From: Mytilus edulis
Taxonomy: Eukaryota > Mollusca > Bivalvia > Mytilida > Mytilidae
NCBI RefSeq assembly: GCF_963676685.1
Contig: NC_092356.1
Coordinates: 48,509,601-48,573,600 of the forward strand
Direction: 5' to 3'
DNA: 64,000 nt
In this document: positions 46,413 to 57,514 of the stretch, piece after piece
How positions within the stretch are numbered: the stretch's first letter is position 1
How the letters are laid out: each line of letters begins with the position of its first letter
Position numbers and translations under genes: made by a program
The notes under the pieces: model-generated
The model's input: only the letters and a program-made list of their open reading frames with translations
What the model was told of the DNA's origin: nothing
Databases searched by the model: none

Positions 46413-48553
46413 GTAATTATAATTATGACACATTGTGTTCAACGAAAGCATTTCATTAATTTAATTATTTTAAAATAAATTATATATTTTAAGTGATAGA
46501 TATCACATTTGCTGTTGCATGACATTATTTTATGCCGAAACAGGCTTCAATATGACGTCATGTAGACACTGGTTGAAAGTTGCTCGACTTAATGAAAACA
46601 TTATAGAATACTAACACGTGTTGTAAATATATATAAAAAAAATAAGTAAATAATTCTGTTTAGTCACGAAATTAAACTTATTAGGATTACAGCCATCACA
46701 AGCTAAAAAGGTTCATAGTTTTAGAGTGTCTGATACAATCTCTATATGCCGAAGAAGGCATTATCCGTTTTTTTTAATATACATAATTCTATGATAAAAA
46801 AAAATCGAATTAGTGAGATTTTGTATGCAACAAGAGCATTCATGTTATGACGGAAGCCATAAATGGATAAATAAAAATAAAATTAATTATCCTGGTTTCT
46901 CAATCAGCGATCTCAGATTATCGCTACTGTTTCTTTTTAAAATCTTTTAATGTGTCTGTTAAATTGCTCGCGTATATCATCCCATTTTGTGTCAAGACCT
47001 CATGCTTTCCGACGATTTCAAAGCAAAAAAATATTCAAATATTAGTCAATAAACATTGTGCGTCGATCGTCCCAGACACACTTTTAAATTACTTCAACTA
47101 AACTTGAAAATGACTTGAAAATACATCAGCTTAGATTTTAGATTGGTCAAACATGTGTGATAACTGTTTTGTAACCACAAATGTGAAGACTTAAAAGTTG
47201 GTATCGATCTTTGGTGATCTATGCATACATAAATCATTCAAAAATGTGTCAAACCTAAAAAAAAATAAAAAAATATTTAGGTGTGTAATTAATTTCATAC
47301 ATTTATAAGTAAACACGGTGTCAACTTTTACTTGATAAATCAATAAAAAAAAAATCCTATGGTAAATTTGGGAATTTTTGTCTTTCGTTATTTGCTAATG
47401 TGCTATGTCTTTTGATTGTGCCATTTTTGAATGGAGACTCCGTGTTGAATTCTTCCTTGGATTTTTGTTATTTTACTTTTTGCAATGTCAAATGAAATAC
47501 CTTATAAAAGTTTTTTAAGTCATTAATTCAAAATGCAGCTTCACATGTTCTAGTTAAATGTTAAGTGTTATCAAAACACAAGAGCTTACAAATTTTCTAA
47601 TTTTTTTTTACCTTTCATCTTTACAGATCAAAATCTTTTTCCAAATAATATATCCGTACAGAGGGGGAAAGCATTAAACCATGACCTTTATCTGTTCATT
47701 CTAAGCTACTGCCACTACTTCGTTTACACGAAACTTTGCTATATTGTAGTATTACTATCATATCTTATACAGAAGAACTAACTTATCAAGATCGACTTGT
47801 AGATATATCAAAGGGACAATAAGTAATTATAAATGCATTTATATGGCAAAACATTAAACACTGTAGTCCGTACTATTTGACATTGTCATAAAGGTGCGAG
47901 GTTTGGCTAGCCACAAAACCAGGTTCATCCCTCCATTATTTTCTTAAAATGTCCTGTACCAAGTCAAGAAAATGACCATTGTTATATTATAGTTCGTTTC
48001 TGTGTGTGTTATATTTCAGTGTTGTGTTTCCGTTTTGTCGTTGTTCTCTTAACCTCAGTTTTAGTTTGTAACCCGGATTTTTTTTTCTCAATCGATTTGT
48101 TAATTTTGAACAGCGGTGTACTACTGTTGCCTTTATTTATAACTAAGCATGATTAAATTCGAAGATAGTGAGTAATATTGATGTTAAAAGTTTACCTCTT
48201 AACTACTTGAGGAAGAAAATAATTACAAACATGAACAAAATTCAAGTGGACTAAGATGCCAAATTTGCATCCAAACAATTTTCAAACAAAAAATGTATTG
48301 CATGTCCAGGAATTAAAAATGACAAATGTTTTGTACAATTTCAGTTGATGCATTTTTCATGTACCCAACGCAGACAACAAGAAGCAGCGCAACAGGTTCG
48401 CAATGTCAGATGGCTACAAGTTTCGCATGTAAATGCATGATACACTGTGATGAAATGATTCCTATTGGGGTGTGCAGGATTGGATATGGCTTCAGATCAA
48501 AACGAGGATACCGATGCTGCCCTATGGCTGTGTTGTTCATGTTCTGTTTATAG
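46346..48553 (+). CDS. secreted cysteine-rich peptide A (two exons, 91 aa), unassigned family
   Basis: Exon 1 is 46346-46412 (22 codons plus one base), a signal-peptide exon with the hydrophobic core YYILSLLVFGIVL. A phase-1 intron (46413-48344, GTAATT...TTTCAG) follows. Exon 2 is 48345-48553 and ends in TAG. The product has 91 residues, with about 68 after likely signal cleavage. Its Cys pattern is C-x7-C-x-C-x3-C-x8-C-x13-CC-x8-C, eight cysteines in all. A conserved core reads CKCM, CDEM, PIG and RCCP. Gene B (59559-62686) has the same exon lengths, intron phase and spacing. The size, signal exon and CC pair suggest a secreted defence or toxin-like disulphide peptide, but the spacing does not match the mytilin, myticin, CS-alpha-beta defensin or big defensin patterns I know. 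The function is not assigned. Confidence 0.8.
47627..47781 (+). CDS. possible alternative terminal exon of gene A
   Basis: A strong acceptor (T-rich tract ending CATCTTTACAG at 47626) is followed by an open frame in the phase that exon 1 of gene A would supply. It has 51 codons ending in TAA. The product would contain only two cysteines and hydrophobic stretches. There is no paralogue support in gene B. It could equally be chance. Confidence 0.25.
47893..48142 (+). repeat. dispersed repeat (GGTTTGGCTAGCCA type), copy 2
   Basis: This copy runs from GAGGTTTGGCTAGCCACAAA through TGTCCTGTACCAAGTCAAGA to TACTGTTGCCTTTATTTAT. Related copies lie at 45355, 57515 (minus) and 58190. It is in the intron of gene A. 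Confidence 0.7.
48345..48553 (+). CDS. peptide A exon 2 (mature cysteine-rich domain)
   Basis: Acceptor ACAATTTCAG; the first two bases complete a Val codon. It encodes 68 further residues with Cys at exon positions 20, 28, 30, 34, 43, 57, 58 and 67. The first seven fall at exactly the same positions in gene B. Confidence 0.82.
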
Positions 48554-49140
48554 ACTTGATTTTATTATTGACCACATGACAAAATAAGAAATTTACACAT
48601 GAATTACATCTACCTCACAATTTGCACACTTTATGAAAGATCTAGACCAACTGTTATCTGCTACTTCAAAATCCAAGACGGAGGATGACACCAGAGTAAC
48701 CTTAAGTTCTGCTGACTTTAATTTTATCGTGATTTTCCCAATATTTTTATTTTATAGTTGTTGTTCCTGTTATGTTACCGATACTTTCATGTCACTGATT
48801 TGAAAAGATACACTGTTACTATTGTGGCTGTCAGTTTAGAGCAAGTAAACCAAGGACCAAATGAAATACAATTTTCCAAAAGCTATTATGATAAGATTGG
48901 ATAAGCATGTTTCAACATATCTTAGTCACAAAAATAAAAAAGGGGCTATTATATAACTATCATATTTATTTTTAAAATAAACCAATACTTTCGATAAAAC
49001 ATTGTACATTTTTAAGAGTTTACATTGATTTTGTGTTTATTGTAATATTGTGCATTAAAGAATAAAACATATCTTAAGTAAACTTAAATTATAGATTGTA
49101 TATACTATAATGCCTAATTGACAAACTAGTCCGGCTTAAT
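48554..49140. other. 3' UTR and flank of gene A
   Basis: Candidate AATAAA signals occur near 48929 and at 49061. No further coding region is seen. Confidence 0.4.
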
Positions 49141-49330
49141 TTAAGATAAACGACTCTTTTCCGGAGCACCCGAGATTACCCAAGTTTTTAGTGGGGTTCG
49201 TGTTGTTTTGTGTTTTATAGTTTGTCTGTTTGTCGTTTTCTTTTTTAGCCATGGGGTTGTCAGTTTATTTTCTATCTTTGAGTTTGACTGTCCCTTTGAT
49301 ATCTTTCGCCCCTCCTTTGTAATATTCATA
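49141..49330 (+). repeat. retroelement 3' fragment (GGGGTTCGTGTTGTT type), copy 1
   Basis: CCGGAGCACCCGAGATTACC, GTGGGGTTCGTGTTGTTTTG, TAGCCATGGGGTTGTCAGTT and GAGTTTGACTGTCCCTTTGA recur in order at 51195-51385. Partial copies lie at 52920-53030 and 57950-58010 (minus). Confidence 0.7.
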
Positions 49331-49854
49331 TTTTATCAGAAGTGACCGGTTATCAGACATCATAATCATAAGATTGGATAAGGTCCTTTATGCATTTATG
49401 TGACATTTAAAAGAGTGTTCACCAAGTTAAATTTCTAAACATCATACATGACAGAAAATGGTATATATCCTTAGGGGAAAATCTTGTATTGGTTATCCAA
49501 GTCATATGTTTTGATGTAATTTAAAGTTGTTTTGCCGTGAATTTCACAGCACCATTTGAATATTGGTGCATATGAATGTGCATATATATGTAGACTTCTA
49601 GAACTCGATGGTTCTCCATACCGCAAAGGTCACGCTGCTGAACGATGGATTTGCGCTAAATTGCGTTATTGGTCACGATAAAGTGCAATTTTGGCATTGT
49701 GACGTTATCTTGTAAATAGCCACGCCGACCTGCGATGGAGGTAACGCTAATGTACGATTGCATAAATAATATTTCAAATGTCAATGAAGAACTCAACTAG
49801 TTTGATTTGATTTGTTTTTTGGTGTTCTAATGCCACTTTTAAGCACTGCATTTG

Positions 49855-49930
49855 GGCTAATTCGTGGCGGCCAGTTTTTATTGATGACTGACAATTCGTG
49901 GCAGCCAGTTTTTATTGATAACTGACAATC
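49855..49930. repeat. 36-bp direct duplication
   Basis: AATTCGTGGCGGCCAGTTTT, followed by ATTGATGACTGAC, is repeated at once with two substitutions (GCAGCC, ATAACTGAC). Confidence 0.85.
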
Positions 49931-50065
49931 CTGATCAATTAAGATTGGTGTCGAGTGCACTCGAACGAGCGGGTTCTAACTCGCAACCTCAGTGTTTACT
50001 GGCTAGTGATTACAGTAGTTACTACTTAGAATGTTAGAACACTCGGCCAGAGAGGGCCCTCTCAA
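49930..50065 (-). mobile_element. tRNA-derived SINE (minus strand)
   Basis: On the minus strand TGGCCGAGTG (ending 50049) fits a Pol III A box, and GAGGTTGCGAGTTAGAACCC (49970-49989) fits a B box with one departure (GTTAGAAC instead of GTTCGAAC). The spacing is about 60 bases. A palindrome GAGAGGGCCCTCTC abuts the 5' side (50050-50063). The loss of the T-loop C and the lack of a full cloverleaf argue for a SINE head, not a working tRNA gene. Confidence 0.65.
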
Positions 50066-50238
50066 TTTGTCACCAGTACCTTTTCGGTATTTAAAAAAAA
50101 CCCTTAAGGTTTAAATTGTTTTATGTATTTTACTCATGTTGAATTGTAGTCGAATGTTCAGTCCCAAATATAAGGTTGTTCTGCACAAAGTAAATATCTA
50201 AACAATAAAAAGTCGTTCATACGATCATTCAAAATACT

Positions 50239-50340
50239 AAATATAAAAAAAATTGATGTGGTATATTAGATTGCCAATGATACAACTCTCCACATGACAC
50301 CAAATGAAGCGGAAATGAACAGCTATAGGCATGATAGGTG
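50239..50340 (-). repeat. dispersed repeat tail, reverse copy
   Basis: TGATGTGGTATATTAGATTG, followed by CCAATGATACAACTCTCCAC, is the reverse complement of the TCATTGGCAATCATACCACA-type tail found at 18075. Confidence 0.65.
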
Positions 50341-50738
50341 TAGGTTATTTTACTTTAAAACAAGTACTACATTGCAATGACTGAAATACGTGGAAGTTTT
50401 TTGAAATACAAATACTATTCGATAAGTCAAAACAAAACAAAAATAAGTGAAAAATATAAACGATTTCTTTAAATGAGAACAAAGAACAAAGAACAAAATA
50501 TTTAATGTTTGGTATATGTAAACTAGCTTATACAACAAAAACATTGTTCTTTTTGTATGTGGACATTTGTAGACATTTAAACTAGCCATCACGCGTCTTC
50601 TAAGACTTCTGCACATCAACGATAGAACCATCACATTTCGGCGTAGAACAAAGCACATCATCATGACCATCGCACTTCAGTGTCCCCATCGCACCTCCGA
50701 GTCCTACATATATATCTGTATAATATGGCTAAGTACGT

Positions 50739-50852
50739 CTAAAAAAGTGAAACCTCTACAACAGATCCATCTATTAGATCACCAGTGAAGGTGATGCACG
50801 ACTGATTACACATATTATATTCATAATTCCTCTTCATATCAGCACAACAAAC
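50739..50852 (-). CDS. candidate short cysteine-containing terminal exon, unassigned
   Basis: On the minus strand ATATATTTGCAG is followed by 37 open codons and TAG. The translation starts VCCADMKRN and includes CNQSC. A CC pair plus two further Cys in a short exon between two cysteine-rich peptide genes is suggestive, but no upstream exon was found and chance is quite possible. Confidence 0.22.
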   Translation of the reverse strand, partial: VCCADMKRNYEYNMCNQSCITFTGDLIDGSVVEVSLF

Positions 50853-50963
50853 CTGCAAATATATCATGTACTGTTTTTACTAGAATCTACTGACGGGGAA
50901 AGGTTACACTAGGTCAACGAAAACGAAATACTTTAGTTAAGTCTAGGTGGCCAAGTGGCGCTG

Positions 50964-51085
50964 ATATTCAAAGTAATTGTATAGAGATAGATATGTACTA
51001 CGTTTATAAGATAACAAAGTTAATTCTAAGAGGGATTGTATAGAGATAGATATGTACTACGTTTATAAGATAACAAAGTTAATTC
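50964..51085. repeat. 60-bp exact direct duplication
   Basis: ATTGTATAGAGATAGATATG through AAAGTTAATTCTA occurs twice back to back with a short AGAGGG spacer. The two copies look identical, so it is recent. Confidence 0.9.
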
Positions 51086-51189
51086 TATGTGTCTTGCCGA
51101 ATTTCCGGCTTCTTTCATAATTTTGTTTTTGCGAAGAATTTATACAACTTTTCATACACAATGAGTATGAGTAATCAGAGCTGGATCAA

Positions 51190-51385
51190 CTTACCCTTCC
51201 GGAGCACCTGAGATCACCCCTAGTTTTTGGTGGGGTTCGTGTTGTTTGTTCTTTAGTTTTCTATGTTGTGTCATGTGTACTATTGTTTTTCTGTTTGTCT
51301 TTTTCATTTTTAGCCATGGCGTTGTCAGTTTGTTTTAGATTTATGAGTTTGACTGTCCTGTTTGGTATCTTTCGTCCCTCTTCTA
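51190..51385 (+). repeat. retroelement 3' fragment (GGGGTTCGTGTTGTT type), copy 2
   Basis: This is the same ordered phrases as at 49141, including GTGGGGTTCGTGTTGTTTG and GAGTTTGACTGTCCTGTTTG. Confidence 0.7.
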
Positions 51386-51580
51386 TTAGAATTTATTCGG
51401 TCGGAAGAAAAACATGAATTATTCATCATAATTTTGTTTAATGGTTACGTAAATCACAATTCAGTCATAACAACAACATTATATGGTTTCATTTGTCATA
51501 CTTACTTAATATTTCAGACTAATTTGCTAAAGTATTAAATTTGTCACTTTGCTTATAACATTGATGAGAACGTGTAATCT
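51385..51580. repeat. duplicated block D1, copy 1
   Basis: ATTTATTCGGTCGGAAG, TTTCATTTGTCATACTTA and AATTTGTCACTTTGCTTATA recur in the same order and spacing at 55612-55810 with moderate divergence. It is non-coding. Confidence 0.6.
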
Positions 51581-52919
51581 AAGTTTTCGAATTCAAGTAC
51601 AAACTGCAAGTACTTTCAATAGGAACCTAGTTATAGTGTGCATATTTGCAATTTTTTAAATGGAAACGTAGTATTGAAGGGTGCTTTTATACACTTTTAT
51701 TCGATATAATAAAGGCAACAGTTCAATATTTTCAAATTATACTATTTCATATTAGGGGATATTGGCAGCAGTTATTCCTTCATCTTAAAAGTTATTGACA
51801 TTCCAATTGTAAGTTCATTTTAATGAATGGAATAAATTTGAAAATCAAACACAGTCATTAAAACACTGAAGCGAAAGTGGGTATGCTGTGTGTGTTGCTG
51901 TTCTTTTTTACTCCCCGTTAGATAAAGCTCAAGCATACAAAGAAATATATAGCTTGCATGAATAATTTCACGAATAACCGCTAGAAAAAAATCTGTTTAA
52001 TTCTTTTAATTCTCCAACCAAACATTTGCCAATTTTATTTACATGTTTTCTCGTATTAAGCTACCGTATAATCCAAAGCTGACATTTCGTAACTAAGGAG
52101 CCGCCATGTTGACTTGCTGAAATCAGTAATATGCGAATAATGCAATACAATAGAAAATTAAACAAAACCTACATCAAAAATCAATTTAAATACAATATTA
52201 TACGAATTTGGATGGCTCACGTAACAGACAACTTTCAACTCTAGCGTTTTCATTTGTATGACGTCATGCTTTGAAATGACTTAAATGCGCCAAAATCAGT
52301 AATAGACTTTTGCGGAATTTCAGTTTATTTTTATTTTGTTGATTTCTTCGAGCTCTTGTGCATTACTTCTTTGTATTATGCATCCGGATAAGAATACAAG
52401 TTATTTTTTTCTTTTTTTAATTGCAATTTTTAAAACAATAAAATCGGCAAAGGGTTTGCAAATAGCTTCCAATACATGTGGATTTACGTGGGAAGTGTAT
52501 TGTAACAGCCATTACTATGTATATCTCTGAGTCTGCGCTAAGTATAGATATATCGTGAATTTTATCACTGTGTTGTTCATAAAGCAAAAGAAGCACGTCA
52601 TATTAAAATCCATATTTTAGTAATTGCTTGCCTGAGTTATTAATCATTGTGCAATGAAAATTTGCTAAAGCGGAAGATATATTTTATAATTTGATCTTTT
52701 CTTCAATATTGACGACTTTAAAGTAGGATATTTTACAGATGCGACGAATTTAAATGTCCACTTCACAACACTTACATACCCTCTGCCTTATCGTATGGCA
52801 TTTATGTATCTCAATTCGTGTTCGTTCAAACAACACGTACTTCATCATCAGGAGTGTATTTTTTACCCTTAAAATTCAAAACAGGAGTTCGCGTTGCTTA
52901 TTCTTAAGTTTTCTATTTT
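51581..52919. other. unassigned intergenic sequence
   Basis: No gene is supported; short open frames (52336-52530, 52754-52960) have no start context, domain or repeat support. Confidence 0.45.
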
Positions 52920-53030
52920 GTATGTACTATTGCTTGTCTGTTTGTCATTTTCATTTTTAGCCATGGCGTTGTCAGTTTATTTTCGATTTATGAGTTTGAC
53001 TGTCCCTTTGGTATCTTTTGTTCCTCTTTT
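52920..53030 (+). repeat. retroelement 3' fragment, copy 3
   Basis: TTAGCCATGGCGTTGTCAGT and GAGTTTGACTGTCCCTTTGG match the ends of the 49141 and 51190 copies. Confidence 0.7.
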
Positions 53031-53039
53031 ATGAGCGAA

Positions 53040-54309
53040 AACGACTGAAATTTTCAACCTCACAAATTGGTTGATCAATATATATTTTGACTCCCTTGCT
53101 ACATGTTTTCGATATCACATAAATCTGTTACCGATGTTGTGTAATATTCCTGATAGTTAGATTTTAAATGAGTGGATTCACATCGAGGTTGTTGTATGCA
53201 TATATGAGAAGGCGTGTTCCCTGTTAACACATAAGCTCTTTCAAAGTTCATTTGATTCACCCAGTGTTTGTTTGAAACCTTTGGTTTTTTTTGGAAAATG
53301 AATGTACCAAGTCAGAAATATGATAAATGTTTTTATTCGTTCCGTTAGTTTAATGTTTGATCTTGTCAGTTGATATGGACCCTCCTGTTTTTTAGTTTAC
53401 CTTTTTTTCGGTATTTTTCGTTTATACTTTTTCAAATGTGACTACTCCATAGTTCGATAGAGATGTATTTTTGTCTCCGGGTTCGCCGGCTTCCTCCAAA
53501 ATAAAATACCGCCCCGAAAAAGCGCAATAGTGTTAAGAAAAGAGGGATGAAATATACCAGAGGTACATTCAAAGCGGCGTTTAACACCAAATAAATTAAT
53601 AAAATCCACAGTCTATAAAAATCATTTAAATAAAAGTTATGGCATACGTATTTTCAGAAAGTGATAGTAGTAACTCACCGTTTTTCTTTCTCATAGTAGA
53701 GTTGATAAAAGTTTAGAAGGGTTTATAACATCATAAATAATCATGTTTATAAGGCATTGCAGTAAGTCAAAACTCGAAAAAAAAAACATGAATTTATCTC
53801 TGTCATTCTAACAGAGACTATTGAATAGACCCTTTTAAAATAAACAAACATTTGTAAAAGAAGCAACGATCTTAGAGAAATCCTTAAACCTCCAAACAAA
53901 GGCATATGTCTTTCTTAAAACTCGGCTAGTTGTTAAGTGTTAATAACCTTAAGAGCATTGAACAGGGTTGATCGAAATTGTTTAACAATTTGACTATGCC
54001 TTTGGGTTTTGTGTAATGTCTTCATACATTGATTTATAAACAACATAAATTTGCTTATGCCTGGAAGAGGTAAAAGACTGTCGTGGCAACAGACTAATGG
54101 CTAGAACATAAAAAGGCAATTAAGCGACCAAAACATTACAAAAAATGTCAGTGACCGATCGTACACCGGCTTTAGTGTTGTCCAAGTGACGTTACTATAT
54201 CATTTTGTTTTATGAAGTAGTGGTTAATAATTTGGATGCAGTCTTAATCAGTGATATAGACCATTTGCCATTCTGAGTGAAGATCTACCGTGATGCAGGT
54301 GTGAAAATG
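53040..54309. other. unassigned intergenic sequence
   Basis: A poorly preserved reverse fragment of the same retroelement tail (AAGAGGGATGAAATATACCA) lies near 53540. Nothing else is supportable. Confidence 0.4.
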
Positions 54310-54450
54310 AGCGTAAAAAAGTAAAATAACAAAAATACTGAACTCCAAGGAAAATTCAATTCGAAAGTCAAATGATAAAATCAAAAGCTCAAGCACATCA
54401 CACGAATGGACGATAACTGTTATATATCTGACTTGGTACATGCATAGACA
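54310..54450 (-). repeat. dispersed repeat fragment, shared with 7190-7330
   Basis: AAAAAAGTAAAATAACAAAA, followed by ATACTGAACTCC and CACATCACACGAATGGA, is the diverged partner of the 7190 copy and ends at TGACTTGGTAC as such repeats often do. Confidence 0.65.
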
Positions 54451-54480
54451 TATCAACGATATAAGGATTAGGCTTAGAAG

Positions 54481-54511
54481 CGGGGAAATGCGAGGCTCTG
54501 CATTTTCCCCG
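54481..54511. other. perfect-stem G/C-ended hairpin
   Basis: CGGGGAAATGC and GCATTTTCCCCG pair as an 11-bp stem with one bulged base around the loop GAGGCTCT. It stands out from A+T-rich flanks. Confidence 0.6.
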
Positions 54512-54519
54512 TTTCGGGC

Positions 54520-55611
54520 CGAATTTTCAAATGTTGTTTAATGTGTTAATGTTATGATTTGATTTAGAAATTGGGAAACCTCTCCTTTTTATAAAAGAGC
54601 CTCATATCATGCAGGCGGCAAAATATATAATACAATGAAATGTACATTACCTGTTGAAATTCGCAATTAATTGTAAACGAATTTGTTTGAGAATGAACTT
54701 AAATATCAACAATAAGCATGAAACATAATGATTTATAGGTTGCAAACCAAAGATATTAACAAGTCAAATGTGATTTTCTTCTGAAAATTGCAAAAGAAAT
54801 AAGTTTGAGTCGTTGATTACATCGGAAACAAGAACAGGTTGAATAGATCGTATGAATAATTAATTATATTTCGGCAATTTCTATTTAAATATTCATGAGG
54901 AAAAGTGATATCAGGTCAGTGACTGTATATGACATAGAAATATACGTCAACGCATTTTGACTGCTCAAACAGAACGATTGCAGTATAAATTATTTTATGT
55001 AGAAAAGGGTAGATTAAATATGAATTCATAGCTAGCTAAACATCTCACTTAAATGCCAGTCGCACATAATTTCATTATATTGACAACAACGTGTGAGCAA
55101 AACAAACAGACACAAAAGGCACAAATGCTAAAAATAGAGGTACAACAGTCAACATTGTGTTTTGCAAGTTTGATTGAAGCATTTTGCCTTTCGCAACAGA
55201 TTGAACTATTTGTATATAATTCAGTTAGTTTTCTTTATAACGTATTTCATTGTGGTCTGCTATGTTCCTTAATTTATTTAACAGATAAAGATTACAGAGG
55301 GAAACTACAATTGTTTTCATAACTCCAATCTATTGCACCTTCACAACCATAAGTGGCAGTTTAGAGTTTAACGTATGTATAGCTGCACTTATTAGTTATT
55401 TCAAACTTTCTCCTGTGACCCGAAAGAGTATGTGCGATTTAAAACCAAATGACACAAGAACTGAATTAAGATTAAAATGAACAATTTTGCATATCTTTTT
55501 CATCAAGCTAATTAAGCATGTTTCATTGTGAGTTGTATAGTCATAGTATAAGTGAAAATCTAAATTTACCTTTAAACAATTTATCGGACACTATATGTAT
55601 GAGAAAAGGTT
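54520..55611. other. unassigned intergenic sequence
   Basis: No gene is supported. An 89-codon frame at 55053-55322 has six cysteines but no signal-peptide core, no splice partner and no paralogue in the window. Confidence 0.4.
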
Positions 55612-55810
55612 CGTCTAGAATTCATTCGGTCGGAAGGAAAATATAACTCAGTCATCTTCAAATGAAATACTGACGTTTAGTATCTTCCTTTACTTCAGAC
55701 ATCACAAGAAAAAAACATATTATTTCATTTGTCATAATTATTTAATAACTCTTGCTAATTTGCGAAAACATCAGATTGTCACTTCGTTTATACGGCGATA
55801 AAAGTAGTAG
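55612..55810. repeat. duplicated block D1, copy 2
   Basis: This is the diverged partner of 51385-51580 (ATTCATTCGGTCGGAAG, TTTCATTTGTCATAATTA, TTGTCACTTCGTTTATA). Confidence 0.6.
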
Positions 55811-56007
55811 AAATTATGTTATAAATCGTTTAACGTGTTGTGTTTAGGAAAAGGATAAATATTAAATAAAGATGGGTGAACAAACGAATGATATGAAGAT
55901 GATGATGATACAAAATCCCTATTTTATACTAAAATGTGATAATTTACCAATCAAATCGGTCTCCCGCATATTCAAATGTGATATACAGTCACTAGTATAT
56001 ATTTGTT

Positions 56008-56150
56008 TAGGGGCCAGCTGAAGGACGCCTCCGGGTGCGGGAATTTCTCGCTACATTGAAGACCTGTTGGTGACCCTCTGCTATTGTTTTTTATTTGGTC
56101 GGGTTGTTGTCTCTTTGACACATTCCCCATTTCCATTCTCAATTTTACTG
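56008..56150 (+). repeat. retroelement tail (GGGGCCAGCTGAAGGACG type)
   Basis: GGGGCCAGCTGAAGGACGCC to CCCATTTCCATTCTCAATTT is the clean plus-strand version of the tail seen reversed at 19945-20095 and degraded at 15839 and 60035. Confidence 0.75.
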
Positions 56151-56339
56151 ACTATTCCAAATTGATTTTTATCACTAAACGTTTTATTTTGAACAGTTAT
56201 TGTGATGAAAATAACTGTTCTTTGTCTCATCCTAAATTCCCCTCCCCCTTTGGTACGAAACCAGATAGAAATGCTCGGCAGAGACTCGCAATCTATCTGT
56301 TTCTAAGCTTTGTTCAAATAAATTTTGATATTTGAAAAC

Positions 56340-56736
56340 AAAAATAAACAACGAAAGGAGAGATTTGAGCTTCCCTATTTTGAACGTTCTATTTCTATAT
56401 AGCAACATTCCAGCAGTGTCTGCATACGGAGTATATATCTTCCATTTGATACGATATTTCAGGGCTTGTATTTCTTATCATAATTTCCTTAAAAGAGGGT
56501 TGTTGCCCACAAGGAAGCTATTTAACCAAGAGTTCCACCCGGTCAATTTGAAGCCATCCCTTCATAAGTTTTACAGACTTCATCACGAGTTGGTTGACCG
56601 TCAAAGCCGTTTCACAGATGATAACGAATATGTTCCGAATGTCGTCACTACAATCCCGTATTCTTTTTCTAGTCAATCAATTACTTATTGTTTAACACAG
56701 AGGTATATAAAGAAAATCAACTATTGTAAAAAATAA
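56340..56736 (+). pseudogene. reverse-transcriptase-associated retroelement C-terminal fragment
   Basis: The 134-codon frame starting in this region contains YGVYIFHLIRYFRAC, YHNFLKRGLLPTRKLFNQEF and LHKFYRLHHELVDR. This resembles the segment (YGVYISQLIRY...L..KLL.QG....L....KFYGRH..L) found at the end of many invertebrate retroelement polyproteins. The catalytic reverse transcriptase motif is not present, so this is a fragment. The family-specific name is uncertain. The frame is open, but the start codon has no meaning for a fragment. Confidence 0.6.
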
Positions 56737-56769
56737 AATAAAACAATATATATATTAATTGATTTCACA

Positions 56770-57430
56770 TCAGCCTCACAACTCATTTTCCTGTCCAAAC
56801 TGCATGACAATCTTCAATGATTACTATTTTCATACTTAGTATAAAATCTTCCCGACGTCATATTTTATTATTTGACCTCAACTACGACAAAAAAACTAAT
56901 TTAGCTGATGCTTTTAAAATTAAACATGTTAATACAACATATGTCGTTCTGATAAAACATTTTATGGTATGTTATGATATATGAATATATTGTTATGGCT
57001 CTAACCGATTTGAACATTTAATTTTAATTTTAAACTGTTTATTTCTGAAAGCAAACACAACAAAAGATAAATCAAGAAATTAATAATTAATCGTTAAATT
57101 TGCACGTGCAATAGCTTTTTTGAAAAAAAATCTGGATGCTGCAAGTGAGGCATGGGTAATATCCGAAATAACAAGTAATTGTTCTCTTCTTGTCTCCTTG
57201 TAAATACGTTGTCCTTTTTGGTTTAGAGCTCTTTATCGGTCTATTTGATAAACGTGGGATTTTCAAATATTTTGGCATCACCGGAGAGACATTGAAAGTC
57301 GAAATTATGCATCTGGTGTAACAAAGGTTATACAGTTTATTAGATCAGGTAACACAATTATCATATGATTATACCAAAGATCCAATTTACAACCTGTAAC
57401 TGAAGTTAACATTTTACATAATGCCATGTG
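56770..57430. repeat. duplicated block D2, copy 1
   Basis: Ordered matches to 58690-59350 include TCCTGTCCAAACTGCAT, GACGTCATATTTTATTA, TTTTAAAATTAAACATGTT, TATGATATATGAAT and AAAAGATAAATCAAGAAAT. The divergence is moderate and the offset is about 1.92 kb. Confidence 0.7.
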
Positions 57431-57514
57431 TTATATCATGTCTATGATGTCTTGATCAGCTGTACTGTCCTTTGACACATCGAGTCTGGTCGAATACAGC
57501 TAACCATGAATCAA

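Noticed and set aside
49960..50049. Functional tRNA gene
   Set aside because: B box departs from consensus at an invariant position and no cloverleaf with paired acceptor stem is evident.
50350..50670. 106-codon minus-strand frame rich in Met and Val
   Set aside because: It arises from a TGATGG/ATGATG-rich repeat fragment and has no recognisable domain.
55053..55322. 89-codon frame with several cysteines
   Set aside because: No signal core, splice partner or paralogue; the cysteines do not match the peptide A/B pattern.
56332..56736. Genuine host gene of 134 residues
   Set aside because: The sequence resembles the C-terminal segment of retroelement polyproteins and sits close to a retroelement tail.
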